A stretch of DNA of 64,000 nucleotides from Pararhizobium qamdonense (GCF_029277445.1 NZ_CP119566.1:3040001-3104000), one strand, 5' to 3'. Positions 28,427 through 39,081 are shown, numbered from the stretch's first letter. Program-made: numbers and translations. Notes: generated by a model not told the origin, from the letters alone.

Positions 28427-29614
28427 TCAGCCGCCATTTGCCACTGCCTCGCCGCGATAGCTGCGCAGGGCGACGGCCAGTAGACCGGAAACCTTGGCGC
28501 GCCAAACGGGATCGACGAGGAGCTTTTCGTCTTCCTTGTTGGAGAGAAATCCGAGTTCCAGAAGGATCGACGGCACATCCGGCGCCTGCAGAACGCGGAA
28601 CCCGGCATAGCGGTGGGGATTGTTGATCAGGTTGATCTGCCCCTCGAAGGACGACACGACGGAGCGGGCCAGATTGACGGAAAACGCCTGCGTTTCGCGG
28701 CGCGTCAGATCGATCAGGATATCGGCGACCTCGGCCGGTTCGCTCTTGAAGGTGACGCCGGCGATCTCGTCCGAGAGGTTTTCGCGGGCGGCAAGGTTGG
28801 CTGCCAGGTGATCGGAGGCCTTGTCGGAGATGGTATAGACGGTTGCGCCGCGAATATCGCGCTGCTTCAGCGTATCGGCATGGATGGAGATGAACAGGTT
28901 GGCGCTGTGCTGGCGGGCGACCTGGACGCGTTCCGGCAGCGAGAGAAACTCATCCTTGTCACGCGTCAGGAAGGCCTTCACGCCTTTTTCCTTGTTGAGC
29001 GTCTCGACAAGCTGGGCGGCGAAGGCAAGCGTGACGCTCTTTTCTTCCATCTTCGTCTCGCTGCCGATGGCGCCGGTATCGATACCGCCATGGCCTGCAT
29101 CGACAGCAACGACAAAGGCGCCGGGTGCCGCCGGCTCGACCAGCCGGTCGGTCTTTGCGGTGGCGACGGTGCCAGTCCATTTCTGATCTTCCATCAAGCT
29201 GGAAAACCGTTCCGCGCTCACCCGTTCCGCATCGAGCACAAGGCGAAACCCCCTGCCCTCCTCGTCCGCCTTCACATCGGCGACGGTGACCGCAACAGGC
29301 TTGGTTGCCGTCAGCACCACGCGGGCACTTCCAGGCCCCATGGCGCCGTAGCGGATCTCGGTGAACAGGCCGCGCGCCTTCAGGTCTTCCGGCTTCAGGC
29401 CGAAGGAGGTTTCCGGCAGATCAACGATGACACGGGGCGGATTGGCGAGGTAGTGGACGAGAAAAATCGGCTTGCGGTCGAAATCGATCACAACCCGCGT
29501 GCGGGCATCGTCGCCGGCAATGCGGGCGTTATAGGCAAGCAATGGCTCATCGGCTGCATGCACGGCAGAGGCTGCAGAAACAAGCATGAGGCCGAGCAGG
29601 CACCGTCGTATCAT
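28427..29614 (-). CDS. amiC: N-acetylmuramoyl-L-alanine amidase (AmiC-type)
   Basis: A periplasmic zinc amidase that cuts the stem peptide from muramic acid during cell separation. I chose the ATG giving MIRRCLLGLMLVSAASAVHA, a clean signal peptide ending near AVHAAD; a GTG start 13 codons upstream is also possible. The 395-residue product has an N-terminal AMIN domain (about 25-140) and a C-terminal Amidase_3 domain with VAVDAGHGGIDTGA, the zinc histidine/glutamate pair and SIHAD. It lies divergent to rne and upstream of mrcA, a common rhizobial order. Confidence 0.93.
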   Translation of the reverse strand: MIRRCLLGLMLVSAASAVHAADEPLLAYNARIAGDDARTRVVIDFDRKPIFLVHYLANPPRVIVDLPETSFGLKPEDLKARGLFTEIRYGAMGPGSARVVLTATKPVAVTVADVKADEEGRGFRLVLDAERVSAERFSSLMEDQKWTGTVATAKTDRLVEPAAPGAFVVAVDAGHGGIDTGAIGSETKMEEKSVTLAFAAQLVETLNKEKGVKAFLTRDKDEFLSLPERVQVARQHSANLFISIHADTLKQRDIRGATVYTISDKASDHLAANLAARENLSDEIAGVTFKSEPAEVADILIDLTRRETQAFSVNLARSVVSSFEGQINLINNPHRYAGFRVLQAPDVPSILLELGFLSNKEDEKLLVDPVWRAKVSGLLAVALRSYRGEAVANGG

Positions 29615-30445
29615 CGCTGACAGGATCAAATCCGCTTTTCCTTCATTGCACACATCCGAAAAAGACTGTCACGACGTCTTCCGCGATCTGGCCGCGACGT
29701 CTCATTCCGGCACAGAGCCTGCAGCATGTGTGTTTGCCTGTACCATCCATGACGCGATATGGTTAACCAAACCTTGCTTTCCGGCATTTTCCGATGTGCG
29801 AACCACCCTCTTCCCACGCTATTACAGCGTCTCCAGGGCGCGGCCAAGCGGCACGAAAGCGACGACCCGGCAGTACACACCCCGACAAGCGAATCAATCA
29901 ATATTATGGCGGTTTCGGCTTTTCCCTTGCCATTGTGACATAGAAAACATAAAAGCCTTTCAGGGAGAAAGTGTTGACGGGATAGAATCGACGACCGGCA
30001 GCCAAAGGGTTTTTTAAGCCTTGGCGCCAGAGCGTGATCGGGACGGGTAAAACCGCTTCAACGCAGATCACGTCTCGCACAAGCAGTCGCGCTTCATCCG
30101 CCGTCGCTCCACTTTGTCTTAGCATGCTGAATCGAGAAATTCCGGCGGTGGCCGGAGCGTTTATGGTGACGATCACCGCAGGCCCGTGACCGGGCACATT
30201 CATCGGGCCGTCAAGGCCTACTACATTGGCATTCTTGTTTGGTCATTAACGTTGTCCCAGCAGTATCGGTCAGAAGTAAACAGGCCCCGGAACAGACTAG
30301 TTCCGGCTGCCGTCTGGCTGTTGGACCATCTCCCCTACCTTACAGGAACATTCACATCCGGCGAAAAACCTGAGCTGCATGGAAAGTCTCCTCCGGGACG
30401 CTATTTTCCTGCCGTTTCCAGGGTGCGCCGAGGAGCACCACCTAC
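29615..30445 (+). promoter_or_regulatory. Long region upstream of rne (presumed promoter and 5' leader)
   Basis: About 830 bases separate the divergent amiC and rne. No protein gene is convincing. There is a 7-bp hairpin CCGGAAC/GTTCCGG with a 6-base loop at 30287-30306. A loose -35/-10-like pair (TTGCCA, 17 bases, TAAAAG) starts near 29930. RNase E genes in enterobacteria are autoregulated through a long structured 5' leader; a similar role here is inferred only from length and position. Confidence 0.4.
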
Positions 30446-33346
30446 ATGGCAGAGAAAATGCTTATCGATGCGTCTCACGCTGAAGAGACGCGCGTCGTTG
30501 TCGTACGCGGAAACCGCATAGAAGAATTCGACTTCGAATCCGAACACAAGAAACAGATCCGCGGCAATATCTATCTTGCGAAAGTGACACGCGTCGAGCC
30601 GTCGCTGCAGGCCGCCTTCGTCGATTACGGCGGCAACCGCCACGGCTTCCTGGCCTTCGCCGAAATTCATCCCGACTACTACCAGATCCCGCTGGCCGAC
30701 CGGCAGGCGCTGTTGCGGCAGGAAGCTGAAGAGGCGCGCCGTGACGACGACATCGAGCATGTCGAGACCGGCACGGATCTCGGTCCCGATTCGGATGAGG
30801 AAACGGTAGAGACCACGGAAGAAACCGTGGTCGAAGTGATCGAGACTGCCGAAGACGCTGTCGAGACGCTGGAACCCGCAACCACTCCGGATCTCGTTGC
30901 CGAGGCGGACGAAAAGCCGAAAGCAAAGGCCAAGCGTCCGCGCCGCACCAAGAAGGCTGCAGCCGCTGAAGCTGCCACAGATACGGACAGCGACGAAGGC
31001 AATAGCGGCGAAATGGCCGCCATGGTCGATACCGACAGCATTTCCGAAGACACACGCGGCGGACGCCGCAACAATGATGACGACGATGATGACGATGGTC
31101 ATCATGAAGAAAAGGAAGTCATCGAATCCGTCGGCGCCGAAGATGCGATGGAAGAAGTGCCGGACCGGCAGGTCAACCGCCGTCCGCGCAAGCAGTACCG
31201 CATCCAGGAAGTCATCAAGCGCCGGCAGATCCTGCTGGTGCAGGTGGCCAAGGAAGAACGCGGCAACAAGGGTGCAGCGCTCACCACGTACCTTTCGCTC
31301 GCCGGCCGCTATTCGGTCCTGATGCCGAACACGGCGCGTGGCGGCGGTATCTCCCGCAAGATCACCAACCTGCCTGACCGCAAGCGCCTGAAGGAAATTG
31401 CCCGCGCGCTCGACGTGCCGCAGGGCATGGGCGTCATCCTGCGCACCGCCGGTGCCAACCGCACCAAGGTCGAAGTCAAGCGCGACTTCGAATACCTGAT
31501 GCGCCTGTGGGAAAATGTTCGCACGCTGACACTGTCTTCCACGGCCCCTTGCCTCGTTTATGAGGAAGGCTCCCTGATCAAGCGCTCGATCCGCGACCTT
31601 TACAACAAGGATATCAGCGAGATCATCGTTGCCGGCGAGGAAGGCTACAAGGAAGCCAAGGGCTTCATGAAGATGCTGATGCCGAGCCACGCCAAGGTGG
31701 TTCAGCCTTACCGCGACGTGCACCCGATCTTCTCGCGCTCGGGCATCGAAGCCCAGCTCGACCGGATGCTGGTACCGCAGGTGACGCTGAAGTCCGGCGG
31801 CTACATCATCATCAACCAGACCGAAGCGCTTGTTGCCATCGACGTCAACTCGGGCCGTTCGACCCGCGAACACTCGATCGAAGACACCGCACTCCAGACC
31901 AACCTGGAAGCGGCCGAAGAAGTTGCCCGCCAGTTGCGCCTGCGCGACCTTGCCGGTCTCGTGGTCGTCGACTTCATCGACATGGAAGAAAAGCGCAACA
32001 ACCGTTCGGTTGAAAAGCGCTTGAAGGATCACCTCAAGAACGACCGCGCCCGCATCCAGGTCGGCCGCATCTCGCATTTCGGCCTGCTCGAAATGTCGCG
32101 CCAGCGTATCCGCGCCTCGGTTCTCGAATCGACGATGCAGATCTGCTCGCATTGCAACGGCACGGGCCATGTGCGCTCGCAGTCTTCTGTCGCCCTGCAT
32201 GTGCTGCGCGGCGTCGAAGAATACCTGTTGAAGAACACCACGCACAACATCACCGTGCGCACGACACCGGATATCGCGCTCTACCTTCTCAACCACAAGC
32301 GCGGCACGATCATCGATTATGAAGAACGCTTTGGCGTCCAGATCATCATCGAAGCGGACGCCCATGTCGGCGCCCAGCATTTCGCCATCGATCGCGGCGA
32401 AGCCGTCGAGAACCCGGTCAAGATCGAGCAGATCATCCAATTCGAGCCGGAAATCGATGAGGACGACGATATCGTTATCGAAGAGGATATCGAGGACGAA
32501 GAAGAGGTTGTGGCGGACGCCAAGCCGGAACGTACTGAGCGGACCGAGCGCAGCGAACGCGCACCTGCCGAACAGAGTGACGAACAGGGCAACCGCAAGC
32601 GCAAGCGCCGCCGGCGCCGGCGCGGTGGCCGTCCGGGTAGCGAACAGGGTGCTGAAGCCGGTGTCCGTTCCGACGATGCCTCCGATGAGGATGGCGACGA
32701 GGACGAGGCCGAGGACGTTGCAGCACAGGCTGGTTCCGACGATGCACAGGACGCGGGCCTGAGCGAAGAAGAACGCCAGAAGCGCAAGCGCCGCCGCCGT
32801 GGCAAGCGTGGCGGCCGCCGCAATCGTCCGGACGAGGCAGAGGGTGAAAACCTTGCAGCCGACGGCGAAAGCGCTGGTGAAGATGCCGCAGCCGACGCGC
32901 CGGAGGCCGAGGCTGCTGCTGAGGTTTCGATTGAAGCCATTGTTTCGGAAGTTGCTGCTGACGATATCACCGAAGCCCCGGTTGCTGCCGAGGAAGATGT
33001 GAAGCCGGCCAAGCCGAAGCGCAGCCGCAAGAAGGCCGTTGCCGCCGTCGAAGAGGCCCCTGCCGAGGCTGCACCTGTTACGACCGCCGATGCGGACGCC
33101 CAGGCTGCCGTCGAAGCACAGCCGGAAGCGGTTGTTCCCGCCGAGGAACCGGCCGTCGAAGAAGCGGCTGCGGATCTTGAGGAAACCAAGCTCGACGACA
33201 CGAAGCCGGTGCGCGCCAATCGCGACATCGACACGATTGCCAGCGAGCCGGTGGTCAAGTCGTCCACCGTCAAGAAGGACGATGGCGACGCCGATCCGGC
33301 CAAGCCCAAGAAGGGCGGCTGGTGGCAGAAGCGCGGCTTCTTCTGA
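30446..33346 (+). CDS. rne: Ribonuclease E
   Basis: The main endoribonuclease of mRNA decay and rRNA/tRNA processing, scaffold of the degradosome. The 966-residue product starts MAEKMLIDASHAEETRVVVV. The S1 domain is split by an acidic, low-complexity insert at about 95-245 that contains DDDDDDDGHHEE. The catalytic core has AIDVNSG near 465 and LVVVDFIDME near 510, and the zinc-link CSHCNG is near 567. The C-terminal third is disordered, with Arg-rich RNA-binding patches (KRKRRRRRRGG, KRRRRGKRGG) and a terminal GWWQKRGFF. A strong terminator follows. Confidence 0.97.
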   Translation: MAEKMLIDASHAEETRVVVVRGNRIEEFDFESEHKKQIRGNIYLAKVTRVEPSLQAAFVDYGGNRHGFLAFAEIHPDYYQIPLADRQALLRQEAEEARRDDDIEHVETGTDLGPDSDEETVETTEETVVEVIETAEDAVETLEPATTPDLVAEADEKPKAKAKRPRRTKKAAAAEAATDTDSDEGNSGEMAAMVDTDSISEDTRGGRRNNDDDDDDDGHHEEKEVIESVGAEDAMEEVPDRQVNRRPRKQYRIQEVIKRRQILLVQVAKEERGNKGAALTTYLSLAGRYSVLMPNTARGGGISRKITNLPDRKRLKEIARALDVPQGMGVILRTAGANRTKVEVKRDFEYLMRLWENVRTLTLSSTAPCLVYEEGSLIKRSIRDLYNKDISEIIVAGEEGYKEAKGFMKMLMPSHAKVVQPYRDVHPIFSRSGIEAQLDRMLVPQVTLKSGGYIIINQTEALVAIDVNSGRSTREHSIEDTALQTNLEAAEEVARQLRLRDLAGLVVVDFIDMEEKRNNRSVEKRLKDHLKNDRARIQVGRISHFGLLEMSRQRIRASVLESTMQICSHCNGTGHVRSQSSVALHVLRGVEEYLLKNTTHNITVRTTPDIALYLLNHKRGTIIDYEERFGVQIIIEADAHVGAQHFAIDRGEAVENPVKIEQIIQFEPEIDEDDDIVIEEDIEDEEEVVADAKPERTERTERSERAPAEQSDEQGNRKRKRRRRRRGGRPGSEQGAEAGVRSDDASDEDGDEDEAEDVAAQAGSDDAQDAGLSEEERQKRKRRRRGKRGGRRNRPDEAEGENLAADGESAGEDAAADAPEAEAAAEVSIEAIVSEVAADDITEAPVAAEEDVKPAKPKRSRKKAVAAVEEAPAEAAPVTTADADAQAAVEAQPEAVVPAEEPAVEEAAADLEETKLDDTKPVRANRDIDTIASEPVVKSSTVKKDDGDADPAKPKKGGWWQKRGFF

Positions 33347-33370
33347 GCCGCTTCTGATACTTGAGACATG

Positions 33371-33402
33371 AAAAAACCGGCCAAGCGATTGGCCGGTTTT
33401 TT
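33371..33402 (+). terminator. Intrinsic terminator of rne
   Basis: Hairpin AAAAAACCGGCC/GGCCGGTTTTTT with an 8-base loop and a T6 run, 24 bases past the rne stop. Confidence 0.92.
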
Positions 33403-33511
33403 CGTTTTTGCGGCCTTGTTCCATGAGGAACTGTGAAAATATCGCGACAGCTGCAGAGTGTGCGCAGCCGGACGGGATGGGCTTGTCCGGCGTGAACCAG
33501 AGGAGGCAAAC

Positions 33512-33724
33512 ATGCGGCCTTTCCTTACCGCCGCCGCGCTCGTCGCCATTCCCACGATTTCGCTTGCAACATCACAGGCCGACGGCAAGAGCCGCCAGCG
33601 CTATAACGACTTCTACTACGGACGCTATGACACCGCCTTTGCACCGGTCTGTGTGGTCAAGACGGTCCGCAAGACGGATGCGGACGGCAACCCGGTCGTC
33701 GAGACAATCCGAATCTGCCGCTAG
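33512..33724 (+). CDS. Small exported hypothetical protein, 70 aa
   Basis: Unrecognised family. A consensus AGGAGG Shine-Dalgarno lies six bases before the ATG, fixing the start. The first 20 residues (MRPFLTAAALVAIPTISLAT) form a short signal peptide. The mature part is about 50 residues with Tyr/Arg-rich RYNDFYYGRYD and two cysteines (APVCVVK, RICR) that could pair. A periplasmic or cell-surface location is inferred. Confidence 0.7.
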   Translation: MRPFLTAAALVAIPTISLATSQADGKSRQRYNDFYYGRYDTAFAPVCVVKTVRKTDADGNPVVETIRICR

Positions 33725-33867
33725 AGCCAGGGAATTTGGCATGCGATCAAGCCATGCGCGTCCGCCGGGCGCGCATGAAAGCGTCGCCGGTCCCGTTGCC
33801 AAGCTGATTCGAGGTTGTGACGAACTGAATCTGGAAAACCTGTTAACGTCCTAAAATCGTTACAGGA

Positions 33868-35031
33868 TCACGCAAGCCAACGGGCAATGCGATCCATCGC
33901 CTCGGCTATGTCGTCCGGCGCGCCGGCATAGGAAAACCGCATCATGCGATGTCCTTCAAGCGGGTCGAAATCGAGCCCCGGTGTGGCCGCGACATTGATC
34001 TGCGCCAGCATCGTGCGGGCGAAATCCATGCTGTCATTGGTGAAGCGGCTGACATCGGCATAGGCATAGAAGGCGCCGTCCATCGGCGAGGCGATGGTGA
34101 AGCCGATTTCGGGCAGACGCTTGAGCAGAAGGTCGCGATTGGCGGCATAGGACGCCTTGTAGACATCCAGCTCCGCCTCGCAGCCGAGCGCTGCTTCTGC
34201 GGCGATCTGCGACAGTTCCGGCGGCGAGATATAGAGGCTCTGGGCGATCCGCTCGAAAGCCCGCACCTGGTCTTCCGGCAGCACCATCCAGCCGATCCGC
34301 CAGCCGGTCATGCAATAATATTTCGAGAACGAATTGATGATCACGGCTTCATCGGTCACGGCAAGCGCCGTTGTCTCGTCGCCGGCAAATGTCAGCCCGT
34401 GGTAGATTTCATCCGAGATGAAGGCGATATCGTTGGCGTGGCAATAATCGGCGAGCGCCTTCAGCCCTGCCCGTCCCGTGACTGTGCCGGTCGGGTTGGC
34501 GGGGCTTGCGAGCAGAACGCCGTCGAGCCGCCTGCCCGCTTTGACAGCGGCAGCTTCCAGGCTTTGCGGCGTCAGCGTGAAACCGCTTTCGGCGTCCGCC
34601 TCGACCTCGACGACCGTCAGGCCGAGGGCTGAAAGAATGTTGCGATAAGCGGGATAGCCGGGCCGGGCAATGGCAACGCAATCGCCGGGATCAAACAGCG
34701 CGAGAAATGCCAGATTGAAACCGGCCGACGACCCCGTCGTCACGGCAACGCGCCTGGGATCGATCTCGACGCCATAGCGTGTGCGATAGTGCCGGGCGAT
34801 CGCGATCCTGAGGGACGCAGTTCCGAGTGCGTCGGTATAGCCGAGGCGGCCGTGGTCAAGCGCCGACCGGGCGGCCTTGAGAGCCGCCTCCGGTGCAGGA
34901 TGGCTCGGCTGGCCCACAGCCATCGAGATCACCGGATAGCCGGCTTCGCGCCGCTTGGTGGCTTCGGCCAGAACGTCCATGGCATGGAAGGGCTCGACGG
35001 CGCTGCGAACGGAAAGGGGCTTCAACGGCAC
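33868..35031 (-). CDS. Class I/II pyridoxal-phosphate aminotransferase
   Basis: A fold-type I aminotransferase, probably of the aspartate aminotransferase superfamily. ASPANPTGTVTGRAGLKAL and the PLP lysine in NSFSKYYCMTGWRIGW are typical. Substrate is undetermined. The start is uncertain: the GTG at 35031 gives 387 residues, a TTG two codons later (35025) has better spacing from a GAGGA Shine-Dalgarno, and an ATG at 35133 would give an unusual Cys-rich extension. It stands alone between convergent and divergent neighbours. Confidence 0.88.
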   Translation of the reverse strand: MPLKPLSVRSAVEPFHAMDVLAEATKRREAGYPVISMAVGQPSHPAPEAALKAARSALDHGRLGYTDALGTASLRIAIARHYRTRYGVEIDPRRVAVTTGSSAGFNLAFLALFDPGDCVAIARPGYPAYRNILSALGLTVVEVEADAESGFTLTPQSLEAAAVKAGRRLDGVLLASPANPTGTVTGRAGLKALADYCHANDIAFISDEIYHGLTFAGDETTALAVTDEAVIINSFSKYYCMTGWRIGWMVLPEDQVRAFERIAQSLYISPPELSQIAAEAALGCEAELDVYKASYAANRDLLLKRLPEIGFTIASPMDGAFYAYADVSRFTNDSMDFARTMLAQINVAATPGLDFDPLEGHRMMRFSYAGAPDDIAEAMDRIARWLA

Positions 35032-35245
35032 ATCCTCGATATTTTTGACGTGACAGGCATGTGCCTGATCGCAAAGGGCTTCACAAGTGCACGAACGCCG
35101 CATTTCCGCCGATTTTGCGGTTTCGTTTGGCACCGCGCCGCCCTATGGTCGGCAAGGATATTCTGTTGTCCTTCAAACAAGCCTGTTGACGCAGCCTTAG
35201 CACTTGAACGACAGACTGCAGCAACGAAAGACAACGAGGACCATC

Positions 35246-36010
35246 ATGGCATTCAACGCCCGCAAGATCATCGCCGCTTCGCTCATCCTTTTGACAGCGG
35301 GTGCCGCCATTTCGCCCGCATACGCGCTCGATGCCAAGCAGAAGCAGGAAATCGGCGATTTCATCAAGGAATACCTCGTCGCCAATCCGGAAATCCTGCT
35401 GGAAGCCCAAAAGGCGCTAAAGCAGAAGCAGGCCGACGAACAATCGGCGCAGGCGCAGGCCGCCATTACCGACAATGAAAAGGCGATCTTCCAGTCGCCC
35501 TATGACGTGACGCTGGGAAACCCCAAAGGCGATGTGACCATCGTCGAGTTCTATGACTACAATTGCGGCTATTGCAAACGCGCCCTGTCGGACATGGAAA
35601 CCATTTTGGAAAAGGACAAGAACGTCCGCTTCGTCCTCAAGGAACTGCCGATCCTCGGACCGGATTCGATGGCCGCCCATAAGGTCAGCACGGCATTCCG
35701 CGCGATCGCGCCGGAAAAATACGGTGATTTCCACCGCGCCCTGCTCGGCGGCGAGGACCGTGCCAATGAAGAGACGGCCATGGCCGTTGCCACGGGCCTC
35801 GGCGTTCCCGAGGCCGATCTGCGCAAGAAGATGGCGGAAAATACCCAGGACGATGCCGTCAAGGAAGTCTACACGCTGGCCAACGATCTCGGCATCACCG
35901 GCACGCCGTCCTATGTGATTGGCAAGGAAGCCGTCTACGGTGCCGTCGGTGCCGAAGAAATTGAAACTAAAGTCACCAACGTCCGTACCTGCGGCAAGAC
36001 TGTCTGCTAA
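35246..36010 (+). CDS. DsbA-family thiol oxidoreductase (periplasmic)
   Basis: A 254-residue exported thioredoxin-fold protein. The signal peptide MAFNARKIIAASLILLTAGA ends near ISPAYA (about 27). A helical N-terminal region with QKQEIGDFIKEYLVANPEIL resembles the Com1/ScsC group. The catalytic CGYC is at residues 107-110 and the cis-proline loop in GITGTPSYVIG. It probably oxidises or isomerises disulfides in periplasmic proteins. The start was chosen for the signal peptide; an earlier frame adds 14 residues. Confidence 0.9.
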   Translation: MAFNARKIIAASLILLTAGAAISPAYALDAKQKQEIGDFIKEYLVANPEILLEAQKALKQKQADEQSAQAQAAITDNEKAIFQSPYDVTLGNPKGDVTIVEFYDYNCGYCKRALSDMETILEKDKNVRFVLKELPILGPDSMAAHKVSTAFRAIAPEKYGDFHRALLGGEDRANEETAMAVATGLGVPEADLRKKMAENTQDDAVKEVYTLANDLGITGTPSYVIGKEAVYGAVGAEEIETKVTNVRTCGKTVC

Positions 36011-36133
36011 GCTCATATTTTGGGCAAAGCTGCACGTTATGGCTTGTGGACAAATGCCGAGGGGGGCCAAAGGGCTTTTCCTTGGCAGTTCACCGGTCTA
36101 TAGGTAGCGCTCGATTATCGGACCGGATCCCTT

Positions 36134-36580
36134 ATGCCATCGACCATTTTCGTGCTGAACGGCCCCAATCTTAACGCGCTCGGTCAACGCGAGCCCGGTA
36201 TTTATGGGGGCCAGACGCTGGCCGATATCGAGGCCATGTGCGTCGAGCATGGCAATACGCTCGGTCTTAACGTCGTTTGCCGCCAGAGCAATCATGAGGG
36301 CGATCTGATCGACTGGTTCCATGAGGCAGGCAGCGTGGCGCAGGGCATCGCCATCAATGCCGGTGCGTACACGCATACATCGATCGCATTGCACGATGCG
36401 GCCAGGGCGATCGGCATTCCGGTCGTCGAAGTGCACCTTTCCAATGTTCATGCCCGCGAAGAGTTCCGGCACAAATCGATGCTGGCACCGGCAGCCAAAG
36501 GCGTGATCTGCGGCTTTGGCGCCGACAGTTACATTCTGGCGCTCAATGCGCTAAAGACACTCACACAACACACGAAATAA
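36134..36580 (+). CDS. aroQ: 3-dehydroquinate dehydratase, type II
   Basis: Catalyses the third step of the shikimate pathway, dehydration of 3-dehydroquinate. The 148-residue protein has [20 protein letters not shown] with the catalytic tyrosine at residue 24, [16 protein letters not shown], and [17 protein letters not shown] with the catalytic histidine. It forms a run with accB and accC on the same strand (23 bases to accB), an order found widely in alphaproteobacteria. Confidence 0.96.
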   Translation: MPSTIFVLNGPNLNALGQREPGIYGGQTLADIEAMCVEHGNTLGLNVVCRQSNHEGDLIDWFHEAGSVAQGIAINAGAYTHTSIALHDAARAIGIPVVEVHLSNVHAREEFRHKSMLAPAAKGVICGFGADSYILALNALKTLTQHTK

Positions 36581-36602
36581 AAAGAACACGAGGCTCATAT
36601 CC

Positions 36603-37067
36603 ATGGCTGACAAGAAACCCGGCATCGACCAGTCGCTGATCCGCGATCTCGCCAATATCCTGAACGAAACCGATCTCACCGAAATCGAAGTGGAACAGGA
36701 CGACCTGCGCATCCGCGTTTCGCGCGCCGGTACGCCGCAATACGTGTCCGCTCCGGTCCCGGTCGCGGCTCCCGTCCAGATCGCTGCCGCCGGCGTTTCT
36801 GCGGTCTCGGCTCCGGAACCAGCGAGAACCTCCAAGAACGCGCTGACCGCCCCGATGGTCGGTACCGCCTATCTGTCGCCTGCTCCCGGCTCCCGTCCCT
36901 TCGTTGAAGTCGGCGCCACCGTCAAGGAAGGCCAGACGATCCTGATCATCGAAGCCATGAAGACGATGAACCAGATCCCGGCGCCCCGCTCCGGCAAGGT
37001 AACGGAAATCCTCGTTGAAGACGGCGCACCGGTCGAGTACGGCGAAGCGCTTGTCGTCATCGAATAG
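36603..37067 (+). CDS. accB: Acetyl-CoA carboxylase biotin carboxyl carrier protein
   Basis: Carries biotin between the carboxylase and carboxyltransferase active sites in fatty-acid synthesis. The 154-residue product has an N-terminal dimerisation segment, an Ala/Pro-rich linker (about 45-80), and the biotinyl domain with the biotin-accepting lysine in EAMKTMN (K120). It is followed after nine bases by accC. Confidence 0.96.
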   Translation: MADKKPGIDQSLIRDLANILNETDLTEIEVEQDDLRIRVSRAGTPQYVSAPVPVAAPVQIAAAGVSAVSAPEPARTSKNALTAPMVGTAYLSPAPGSRPFVEVGATVKEGQTILIIEAMKTMNQIPAPRSGKVTEILVEDGAPVEYGEALVVIE

Positions 37068-37076
37068 GCCGCGCAG

Positions 37077-38420
37077 ATGATTTCAAAGATCCTCATCGCC
37101 AATCGCGGCGAAATCGCCCTTCGGGTGCTGCGCGCCTGCAAAGAACTCGGCATCGCAACCGTGGCTGTCCATTCGACCGCTGACGCCAATGCAATGCATG
37201 TGCGCCTTGCCGACGAGAGCGTATGCATCGGCCCGCCGCCGTCGCGCGACAGCTATCTGAACATCCACCAGATCGTTGCCGCCTGCGAGATCACCGGTGC
37301 CGACGCCGTGCATCCGGGCTACGGCTTCCTGTCGGAAAACGCCAAATTCGCCGATATTCTCGACGCTCACGGCATTACCTTCATTGGCCCGACCGCCGAT
37401 CACATCCGCATCATGGGTGACAAGATCACCGCGAAGGAAACGGCAAAGTCGCTCGGCATTCCCGTCGTTCCCGGTTCTGCCGGCGAAGTGAAGCCTGAGA
37501 ATGCATTGGAGATCGCCCGCGAAATCGGCTTCCCCGTGCTGATCAAGGCCACTGCCGGCGGCGGTGGACGCGGCATGAAAGTGGCCAAGAACGAGGAGGA
37601 ACTCTCCGAGGCGGTGTCCACGGCCCGTTCCGAGGCGCTCGCCGCCTTCGGCAATGATGCCGTCTATATGGAAAAATACCTCGGAAAGCCGCGCCATATC
37701 GAAGTCCAGGTCGTCGGTGACGGTGAAGGCAATGCCATTCATCTGGGCGAACGCGACTGCTCGCTGCAGCGCCGCCACCAGAAGGTCTGGGAAGAAGCCA
37801 ATTCGCCGGCGCTCAATGTCGAGCAGCGGATGGAGATCGGCGAAATCTGCGCCGATGCCATGCGCAAGCTGAAATATCGCGGCGCCGGCACGATCGAATT
37901 TCTCTACGAAAACGGCGAGTTCTTCTTCATCGAGATGAACACCCGCCTGCAGGTGGAGCATCCGATCACGGAAGCCATTACCGGCATCGACCTGGTGCAC
38001 GAGCAGATCCGCGTCGCGTCCGGCGGTGGTCTGTCGGTGACGCAGGACGAGATCGTCTTTTCCGGCCATGCCATCGAGTGCCGCATCAATGCCGAGGATC
38101 CGCGCACCTTCGTGCCGTCTCCCGGCACGATCACGCATTTCCACGCGCCTGGCGGTCTTGGCGTTCGCGTCGATTCGGGCGTCTATCAGGGCTACAAGAT
38201 CCCGCCCTATTACGACAGCCTGATCGGCAAGCTGATCGTGCACGGACGCACCCGCGTCGAATGCATGATGCGCCTGCGCCGCGTGCTCGACGAATTCGTC
38301 ATCGACGGCATCAAGACGACCTTGCCTCTATTCCAGGACCTGATCAACAATCAGGACATTGCCAACGGCGACTACGACATCCATTGGCTGGAAAACTATC
38401 TGGCCCAGACGGCCGAATGA
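37077..38420 (+). CDS. accC: Acetyl-CoA carboxylase, biotin carboxylase subunit
   Basis: ATP-grasp enzyme that carboxylates biotin on AccB. The 447-residue product starts [20 protein letters not shown] and has the glycine loop GGGGRGMKV, the ATP-grasp core and the active-site segment [16 protein letters not shown]. It is nine bases after accB and eight bases before aat. Confidence 0.97.
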   Translation: MISKILIANRGEIALRVLRACKELGIATVAVHSTADANAMHVRLADESVCIGPPPSRDSYLNIHQIVAACEITGADAVHPGYGFLSENAKFADILDAHGITFIGPTADHIRIMGDKITAKETAKSLGIPVVPGSAGEVKPENALEIAREIGFPVLIKATAGGGGRGMKVAKNEEELSEAVSTARSEALAAFGNDAVYMEKYLGKPRHIEVQVVGDGEGNAIHLGERDCSLQRRHQKVWEEANSPALNVEQRMEIGEICADAMRKLKYRGAGTIEFLYENGEFFFIEMNTRLQVEHPITEAITGIDLVHEQIRVASGGGLSVTQDEIVFSGHAIECRINAEDPRTFVPSPGTITHFHAPGGLGVRVDSGVYQGYKIPPYYDSLIGKLIVHGRTRVECMMRLRRVLDEFVIDGIKTTLPLFQDLINNQDIANGDYDIHWLENYLAQTAE

Positions 38421-38428
38421 GGTTTTAA

Positions 38429-39043
38429 ATGAAAGGGACCCGTAGCAGGCAACCGGACATTACCCCGGATTTGCTGTTGCGGGCCTATTCCATCGGCCTG
38501 TTTCCGATGGCAGACAGCGCTGACGATCCCGAACTGTTCTGGGTCGAGCCCGAACTGCGCGGCATCATCCCGCTCGACGATTTCCACATTTCCAAAAGCC
38601 TTGCCAAGACGATCCGGCGTGCGCCCTTCGAGATCCGCTACGACACGGCTTTCGAACAGGTGATGGACGGATGCGCCGCCCCTGCCCCCGACCGCCCGAC
38701 CACCTGGATCAACGCCAAGATCCGCTCGCTCTATGCGACGCTGCACAGTATGGGGCACGCACATTGCGTCGAGGCCTGGGAGGATGGCGAACTGGTCGGC
38801 GGCCTCTACGGCGTCTCGCTCGGCTCGGCCTTCTTCGGCGAAAGCATGTTTTCGCGGCGCACAGATGCCTCGAAGATCTGCCTCGTGCATCTGGTCCAGA
38901 GGCTACGCAAACAGGGTTTTGTCCTGCTCGATACCCAGTTTACGACCGAACACCTGAAGAACTTTGGCGCCATCGACGTGCCGAAAGCGCGCTATGAAAA
39001 GATGCTGGCGCGGGCGATTGCAACGCCGCATCTGAAGTTTTGA
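38429..39043 (+). CDS. aat: Leucyl/phenylalanyl-tRNA--protein transferase
   Basis: Transfers Leu or Phe from tRNA to the N-terminal Arg or Lys of proteins, marking them for ClpS/ClpAP (bacterial N-end rule). The 204-residue product has [31 protein letters not shown] and [19 protein letters not shown], all signature segments. It starts eight bases after accC and is followed by a RIME-like repeat. Confidence 0.95.
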   Translation: MKGTRSRQPDITPDLLLRAYSIGLFPMADSADDPELFWVEPELRGIIPLDDFHISKSLAKTIRRAPFEIRYDTAFEQVMDGCAAPAPDRPTTWINAKIRSLYATLHSMGHAHCVEAWEDGELVGGLYGVSLGSAFFGESMFSRRTDASKICLVHLVQRLRKQGFVLLDTQFTTEHLKNFGAIDVPKARYEKMLARAIATPHLKF

Positions 39044-39081
39044 ATGCCATTCGGCCGGCGTCGATTATTACCCCCGCAATA

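Noticed and set aside
30401..33424. Minus-strand open frame of about 1000 codons opposite rne
   Set aside because: Antisense shadow of rne; low-complexity composition reflects the reverse complement of acidic and Arg-rich codons.
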